In this document: piece by piece, positions 58,964 to 64,000 of the stretch
How the letters are laid out: each line of letters starts with the position of its first letter
Position numbering within the stretch: the stretch's first letter is position 1
Origin: an uncultured Prevotella sp.
GTDB taxonomy: Bacteria > Bacteroidota > Bacteroidia > Bacteroidales > Bacteroidaceae
Direction of reading: 5' to 3'
NCBI GenBank assembly: GCA_900548585.1
Contig: URLI01000001.1
Coordinates: 36,033 to 100,032 of the forward strand
Length of the DNA: 64,000 nt
Position numbers and translations under genes: made by a program
Notes under the pieces: model-generated
Seen by the model: the letters and a program-made list of their open reading frames with translations, nothing else
The model's database searches: none
What the model was told of the DNA's origin: nothing

Positions 58964-61525
58964 ATGCAAAAAAAACTGAAACTTGCAGTGATTGCCCTTT
59001 GCTACGTTCCGCTGGCCTACGCCCAGACGGATGAGACGCAGTCTCAAAAGGCTGCGGCGATGGACGAGTCGGCATTCACTTTCACCGAGGCGCAGTTGGG
59101 AGACAACGATGACATGTCGCAGAACGTGACAATCATAGGCTCGAACAACAACATGTATGCGGACCGCGTCGGTTTCCTATTCTCGCCGGTGCGCTTCCGC
59201 TACCGCTCGCTCAACCAGAAATACAACGACGTCCACATAAACGGAGTGCTTATGAACGACATGGAGTCGGGGCAGTTCCGCTATTCATTGGTGGGCGGCC
59301 TGAACCGTATGACGCGCAATGCCGACAACGTGCTGGCATTCGAGAACGGTGGCTACAACATGCCGAACATGGCCGGAGGGGTGAACTACGACTTCCGCGC
59401 TGCAAGTTTCGCTGCTGGCCACAGGGTGTCTTTAGGCGCGGCAAACCGCAACTACACCCTGCGCGGGGTATATACCTACAGCACCGGCCTAATGCCGAGC
59501 GGATGGGCGGTGACGGCAAACCTCACCTACCGCTGGGCCAACAGGGGGTATGTCGAGGGAACGTTCTACAACGCCCTGTCATACTTCCTCGGCGTGGAGA
59601 AAATCTTCGGCAACCACAGCCTGTCGTTCGCCACATGGGGAAACCCAACAGAACGCTCCACGCAGGGCGCGTCGACCGACGAGGCCTACTGGATGGCAAA
59701 CAGCAACTTCTACAACCCCTACTGGGGCTACCAGGACGGCAAGAAGCGCAACTCGCGAGTGGTGAACGACTACGCGCCGGCAGCCATCCTGACATGGGAC
59801 TGGAAGATAACAGACGACATGAAACTAACCACGTCGGTGTTCGGGAAGTACTCGATGTACAAGAGCACGAAACTGAACTACAACAACACCGACAACCCGC
59901 AGCCTGACTACTGGAAGGTGATGCCGAGCAGCTACTACGACGTGTTCGACGAAAGCAACGAGGCAAACCGCACGCTGCAGGCCCTGGGCAACTGGACAAC
60001 GGCCTACAGCATGTTCTCCGGCTCGAAGGCCAACAGGCAGATAAACTTCGACCAGCTGATATACTCAAACAAGATGGCAGCAGAGAACGGGCAGGACGCG
60101 ATGTACTTCATTCAGGCAAAGCACAACGACGCGCTCACGCTGTCGCTCTCGTCGGCAATGAACATGACCGTGACCGACAAGAGCAAACTGAACTTCGGCA
60201 TAATGCTCGGGACAAACAAAGGCAGCCACTACCAGACTATGGAGGACATGCTCGGCGCAAAGTCGTTCCACAACATCAACACCTACGCGCTGGGGACTTA
60301 CACGATGGACGACGACCGAGTGCAGTATGACCTCAACAACCGCAACGGCGCTGTCGGCGAGGGCGACAAGTTCGGCTTCAACTACGACATACTCGTGAGC
60401 AAAGGCTTCTTCTGGGCCAACTACAGTGCCGACATGGGACGCTGGCACGCCAACGTGGCAGCGAGAACCGGCGGCGTGCAGATGCAGCGCGACGGAAAGA
60501 TGCGCAACGGCATGGCCCCGGAGTTCTCATACGGCAAGAGCGGCAAGGCACACTTCGGCGAGCTGGGAGGAAAGGGCAGCCTGACATACGATGCAGGGCA
60601 CGGACACGTCATAGCACTCGGGGCAGGCTACGAATGGCGCGCGCCGCAGGCATCAACGGCATTTGCGGCTCCGGAGATAAGCAACGACTTCGTCGACGGG
60701 CTTAAGAACGAGCGCATATTCAGCAGCGAACTGTCGTACCAGTTCCACAACTCGTGGCTGCACGTGAACCTGAACGGATACTACAGCAGGCTGAACCATG
60801 TGACGGAATGGCAGAACTTCTACTTCGACGACATCAACTCGTTCTCGTATGTCTCGCTCACAGGACTGAGGAAAGCGTACTACGGAGTTGAACTCGCGGC
60901 AAGGATAAAGATGAGCTCCATGCTCGACCTGAAACTGCTCGGCAGCATGGGAGAGGGCAAGAACACGAACAATGCACAGGTGAGGTACATGAACTCAACA
61001 AAGGCGACCTACGCCCGCGAGACGGCATACGTCAAGGACATGCGCGAGGCCGGAACACCGCTCACGGCACTCTCCGCCGGACTGAGCTTCCACAACCGTG
61101 GATGGTTTGTTGACCTGAACTGCAACTACTACGACCGCATCTACCTGTCATACTCGCCGAGTTACCGCTATGCCAGCACACTGGCATACCGCCAGCAAGT
61201 GGAACACAACGTGTTCGACAACGAAGGCAACCTGCGCGACGAGGCAGTGGCACAGACAAAGGGGCACGGCGGCTTCATGGTTGACGGCTCGGTGGGACGC
61301 TACATCCGACTGAAGGGCGGGCGCAGCCTGAGCATCAACCTCATGCTGACCAACATCCTGAACAATACGCGCATTGCAACCGGTGGCTACGAGCAGAGCC
61401 GCAGCGACTACACGGGCGCTACGTCGGACAACGTTAGGAAGCGCGTTTACAAGTTCTCGCGCAACCCGAAGAAATACTACGCCCTCGGGGCAAACGGAAT
61501 GTTGAACGTGACATATAAATTCTAA
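58964..61525 (+). CDS. TonB-dependent outer-membrane receptor (no SusD partner)
   Basis: This 853-residue outer-membrane protein has a signal peptide ending PLAYAQ. The plug region has FSPVRFRYRSLNQKYNDVHINGVLMNDME, followed by YSLVGGLNRMTRNADNVLAFENGGY (key pieces VHINGVLMNDM and GGLNRMTRN). Many aromatic beta strands follow to a terminal ALGANGMLNVTYKF. Unlike SusC it lacks an N-terminal carboxypeptidase-like domain, and no susD gene follows. The two genes behind it encode OB-fold lipoproteins, and the operon faces a secreted EEP-family enzyme. Uptake of products of that enzyme is the likely role, by inference. Confidence 0.86.
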   Translation: MQKKLKLAVIALCYVPLAYAQTDETQSQKAAAMDESAFTFTEAQLGDNDDMSQNVTIIGSNNNMYADRVGFLFSPVRFRYRSLNQKYNDVHINGVLMNDMESGQFRYSLVGGLNRMTRNADNVLAFENGGYNMPNMAGGVNYDFRAASFAAGHRVSLGAANRNYTLRGVYTYSTGLMPSGWAVTANLTYRWANRGYVEGTFYNALSYFLGVEKIFGNHSLSFATWGNPTERSTQGASTDEAYWMANSNFYNPYWGYQDGKKRNSRVVNDYAPAAILTWDWKITDDMKLTTSVFGKYSMYKSTKLNYNNTDNPQPDYWKVMPSSYYDVFDESNEANRTLQALGNWTTAYSMFSGSKANRQINFDQLIYSNKMAAENGQDAMYFIQAKHNDALTLSLSSAMNMTVTDKSKLNFGIMLGTNKGSHYQTMEDMLGAKSFHNINTYALGTYTMDDDRVQYDLNNRNGAVGEGDKFGFNYDILVSKGFFWANYSADMGRWHANVAARTGGVQMQRDGKMRNGMAPEFSYGKSGKAHFGELGGKGSLTYDAGHGHVIALGAGYEWRAPQASTAFAAPEISNDFVDGLKNERIFSSELSYQFHNSWLHVNLNGYYSRLNHVTEWQNFYFDDINSFSYVSLTGLRKAYYGVELAARIKMSSMLDLKLLGSMGEGKNTNNAQVRYMNSTKATYARETAYVKDMREAGTPLTALSAGLSFHNRGWFVDLNCNYYDRIYLSYSPSYRYASTLAYRQQVEHNVFDNEGNLRDEAVAQTKGHGGFMVDGSVGRYIRLKGGRSLSINLMLTNILNNTRIATGGYEQSRSDYTGATSDNVRKRVYKFSRNPKKYYALGANGMLNVTYKF

Positions 61526-61546
61526 GAAAACGTAAAACGCAAGAAA

Positions 61547-62473
61547 ATGAAAAGAATATCATATCTGATTATCGCAGTGCTCTGCTTAGGCATGACGGCC
61601 TGCATGGACGGGGGCTACGACGAGCCCGACTTCAGCAAGGGCGCGCCCTACGGCAACAACGCCATTGAGCCGGCAAACCTCGTCACGATACAGCAACTGA
61701 AGGAGAAATACAGGAATGCCGTCACCACCGACTACCGCGACGGCAACTCGTTCGAGCAGGTGAAGGAGAAGATGCAGATACGGGGCTTCGTAACAGCGAA
61801 CGATGTGTCTGGCAACATATACAATGAGGTGGCGATACAGGACGAGACCGGCGCGATACTCATCGAGATACAGCAGGGCGGACTGCACGGCTACCTGCCC
61901 GTCGGCACGGAGATAATCGTGGAGCTGCAAGGACTGTGTGTCGGCAACTACCGCATGCAGCCGGCAATCGGCATGCCGTCGAAAGTGTCGCAGGGAACAA
62001 ACGAAGGCAAGGACCAGCTGGGGAAAGTGACGCGCAGGGAATGGCAACAGCACTTCCGCATAACGGGCAAGTCGCAGGTCTTCAAGCCGGAGACCTTCGT
62101 GGAAAACGGCAAGGCAAAGAACTGGAAGACGATTGAAGACGGCGGCAAACTGGGACTGCTCAAAGGGGTGAAGTTCAGCGAGGGCTCTTACTATTCCGGC
62201 AACAAGTTCGTGAAAATCAAGGTCGACGAGAACTCGAAATACGCAGACCCGTCATTCAACACGTCGGTGTCGTGGTTCTTCGAGGGGCTGCCAAGCACCG
62301 GCTCGGCGGGAACGCCATCCGTCATGCTTTACAACAGCGGCTACGCAGACTTCGCCGCCATGCCTCTGCCCAAGGGGCGTGTTGACATCACCGGAATCAT
62401 AAAGCGGTACAACAACAGCTGGGAGGTGATAATACGCGACATCAACGACGTCGTTCCATCAACGGAAAAGTAA
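61547..62473 (+). CDS. DUF5689-type OB-fold lipoprotein
   Basis: This 308-residue lipoprotein has a lipobox GMTAC at Cys19. DUF5689 starts near residue 45 (LVTIQQLKEKYRNAV), and the OB-fold strands include MQIRGFVTANDVSGNIYNEVAIQDETGAILIEIQ. A second OB-like segment near the end is RVDITGIIKRYNNSWEVIIRDINDV. Proteins of this type accompany TonB receptors and secreted nucleases in Bacteroidota. They may bind nucleic acid or peptidoglycan-linked polymers at the surface. It lies 21 bases after the receptor gene. Confidence 0.85.
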   Translation: MKRISYLIIAVLCLGMTACMDGGYDEPDFSKGAPYGNNAIEPANLVTIQQLKEKYRNAVTTDYRDGNSFEQVKEKMQIRGFVTANDVSGNIYNEVAIQDETGAILIEIQQGGLHGYLPVGTEIIVELQGLCVGNYRMQPAIGMPSKVSQGTNEGKDQLGKVTRREWQQHFRITGKSQVFKPETFVENGKAKNWKTIEDGGKLGLLKGVKFSEGSYYSGNKFVKIKVDENSKYADPSFNTSVSWFFEGLPSTGSAGTPSVMLYNSGYADFAAMPLPKGRVDITGIIKRYNNSWEVIIRDINDVVPSTEK

Positions 62474-62525
62474 CGGCCAAAGAAGTAACAAAACAAGTAA
62501 CAAGAAAGAAACAAACAATCATAAC

Positions 62526-63860
62526 ATGAAAAAGATCATCTATTCTGTGATAATGCTCGCCATGGCGACATTCACAATGACAAGTTGCGAGGACGTTCCG
62601 GCACCATACGGCTTCCCGGAGGAAAACGGCGGAGAGGTGAACACACCGACGGCTGAGCCGGCGGGAACGGGAACAGAGGCAGACCCATACAACGTGGCGG
62701 CGGCACTCAACATAATAAAGGCAATGGCAGACGGCGATGTCACGGAGAACATCTGCGTAAAGGGAAAGATCTCGGCCATCGACGATGTCAGCCTCGACTA
62801 CGGAAACGCCACATACTACATCTCTGACGACGGCACCACAAAAAACCAGTTGCAGGTGTTCCGGGGAATGTTCCTCGGAGGCGTGAAATTCACCAAGACA
62901 GACCAGATAAAGGTGGGCGACGAGGTTGTTGTCAAGGGCAAGTGCAAGAACTTCAAGGGCAACACGCCGGAGTTTGACGCAGGAAGCAGCATTATATCGC
63001 TGAACGGCAATACCCCGACGGCGCCTGACAAGCCAAAAACAAAGTTTGACCCGACGGGAAAAGGCACGCAGGCCGACCCGTACAACGTGGCTGCGGTGCT
63101 GCAGACGTTCTACAACCTGGAGGCAGGAAAAACAAGCGACAACGAGATTTACGTTAAAGGCAAGATAGTTGGCGCACCGCAGATAGACACTGGGCAGTAT
63201 GGAAACGCCACATACTCAATAGCACAGGATGGCTCGGAGGGTGACGACAAACTGCTCATCTTCCGTGGATACGACCTCGGCAAGCAGAAATTCACCGATG
63301 CCGCCAAGATTAAGGAGGGCGACGAGGTTGTCGTCTGCGGAAAGGTGACTAACTACAACGGCTCGATACAGATTGCGCAGGGCAACTACCTTGTATCCAT
63401 AAACGGCGGCGGTGGATCCAGCTTCAAGAAAACCGTTGATGGCAACACACTGACAATCGAAGACACGAGCCTGTCGGCAATGGGAGATGCGCCCAACCTG
63501 ACATTGAATTTGGATGGGCTCGGATGGGCGGACAAACAGGCAGAGAACCTATCTGTCAGCAACAGCGAGTTTGCCATTTCGTTCGAAAAGGGAGAAGGCA
63601 CGACACCGCCGACATACTATGCGTCAACAAAGGGTGTCAGGATGTATGCCAAGAATGTCCTCAACCTGGACTGCAAGGGCAAAAAAATAAAGAAGATAGT
63701 CTTTTTCTGTGAGTCCGCCGGAGGCAAGAACTATGTTGGCAACCCGCAGCTGACCGTTGAGAACAAAGACGGCAAGCTGGTCGTTTGCAACGACTTCTCA
63801 ACCACCAAAGGCGGTATGCAACTGAGGATTCAGAAGATCGTGATCACATACGGTAAGTAG
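62526..63860 (+). CDS. Lipoprotein with two DUF6359-like OB-fold repeats
   Basis: This 444-residue lipoprotein has a lipobox TMTSC at Cys21. Two repeats follow, each opening with GTxADPYNVAA and IYVKGKI/ICVKGKI (about residues 48-160 and 177-290). Both end with EVVV.GK..N and a return strand, which is a duplicated OB fold. A Gly-Gly-Gly linker leads to a beta-sandwich-like third domain (about 295-444: MGDAPNLTLNLDG, KIKKIVFFCESAGG). OB folds commonly bind single-stranded nucleic acid or oligosaccharides. It closes the receptor operon, 52 bases after the DUF5689 gene, and ends at a strong terminator. Confidence 0.82.
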   Translation: MKKIIYSVIMLAMATFTMTSCEDVPAPYGFPEENGGEVNTPTAEPAGTGTEADPYNVAAALNIIKAMADGDVTENICVKGKISAIDDVSLDYGNATYYISDDGTTKNQLQVFRGMFLGGVKFTKTDQIKVGDEVVVKGKCKNFKGNTPEFDAGSSIISLNGNTPTAPDKPKTKFDPTGKGTQADPYNVAAVLQTFYNLEAGKTSDNEIYVKGKIVGAPQIDTGQYGNATYSIAQDGSEGDDKLLIFRGYDLGKQKFTDAAKIKEGDEVVVCGKVTNYNGSIQIAQGNYLVSINGGGGSSFKKTVDGNTLTIEDTSLSAMGDAPNLTLNLDGLGWADKQAENLSVSNSEFAISFEKGEGTTPPTYYASTKGVRMYAKNVLNLDCKGKKIKKIVFFCESAGGKNYVGNPQLTVENKDGKLVVCNDFSTTKGGMQLRIQKIVITYGK

Positions 63861-63900
63861 AAGCAAGCGGAGGACTGACAAGAACCCGCAAAACAAGATG

Positions 63901-63939
63901 ACCGCTGCCATGTCGGGATTGCCCCGACATTGCAGCGGT
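63901..63939 (+). terminator. Terminator of the TonB receptor operon
   Basis: ACCGCTGCCATGTCGGG pairs with CCCGACATTGCAGCGGT with one mismatch and a 5-base loop, about 40 bases past the last stop. No long T-run follows. The last 60 bases of the window show nothing further. Confidence 0.7.
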
Positions 63940-64000
63940 TATCCCAAATCGCTTTCTATGTTAATATCCAAATGTTTTGACCATTATTTTCAATTTATAC

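Noticed and set aside
58964..61525. SusC/SusD polysaccharide utilisation locus
   Set aside because: No SusD-like gene, glycoside hydrolase or hybrid two-component regulator is nearby, and the receptor lacks the SusC N-terminal domain.

Overview
The window looks like a chromosomal segment of a Bacteroidota bacterium, most likely a Prevotella-type member of the Bacteroidales. Supporting signs are recurrent TAnnTTTG minus-7 promoter boxes with few Shine-Dalgarno sites, a two-piece-free tmRNA whose tag reads GENNYALAA, C10 (streptopain-like) and choice-of-anchor J surface proteins that share one C-terminal tail, DUF5689/DUF6359-type lipoproteins with a TonB-dependent receptor, and a sigma-54 activator grouped with lptE-like and secG genes. 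This placement is inferred from gene content, not from a marker-gene search.

Layout. 1-4 kb: the tail of a Gly/Arg-rich protein, then a minus-strand group (YARHG protein, M15 peptidase, dnaX, histidine phosphatase). 4.3-5.8 kb: an AT-rich AbiEi/AbiEii toxin-antitoxin pair. 5.9-7.9 kb: agmatine deiminase and N-carbamoylputrescine amidase (agmatine to putrescine). 8-13 kb: an AmpG-like transporter and a 1,230-residue fusion of GT2, HIT-like DUF4922 and SpoIID domains. 13.3-31.3 kb: a surface polysaccharide cluster on the minus strand, with two initiating phosphoglycosyltransferases, Wza, Wzz, Wzx and Wzy homologues, five glycosyltransferases or WbsX-type proteins, a 4,6-dehydratase, and an inserted aldolase/decarboxylase/aminotransferase trio. 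31.4-33.2 kb: tmRNA and a zinc alcohol dehydrogenase. 33.7-39.6 kb: two large secreted proteins. 39.8-42.1 kb: trmO, rmuC and tRNA-His. 42.3-44.4 kb: an AT-rich islet with a KilA-N protein, a KilA-N remnant and a HigBA-type module. 44.5-47.8 kb: rlmN, pdxA and a flippase-like membrane protein. 48.1-50.6 kb: ahpC and sod opposite oxyR. 50.8-55.2 kb: a sodium/solute symporter, secG, a TPR-like protein, lptE and a sigma-54 activator. 55.4-58.7 kb: ndk, udk, a UDG-family protein and a secreted endonuclease/phosphatase. 59-63.9 kb: a SusD-less TonB receptor with two OB-fold lipoproteins.

The strongest unexplained signal is a family of short tandem arrays in five separate intergenic gaps. Each array repeats a 15-bp palindromic core of the form AAAnnCG(G/C)CGnnTTT at an exact 22-bp period, 21 units in all. 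All five lie beyond gene 3' ends. A second dispersed element, a REP-like pair of dyads, occurs near 32.0 and 56.0 kb. Other leads are probable leaderless transcripts for three genes (two of them toxin-antitoxin operons) and a possible extracellular nucleic-acid or phosphate scavenging system at the right end.
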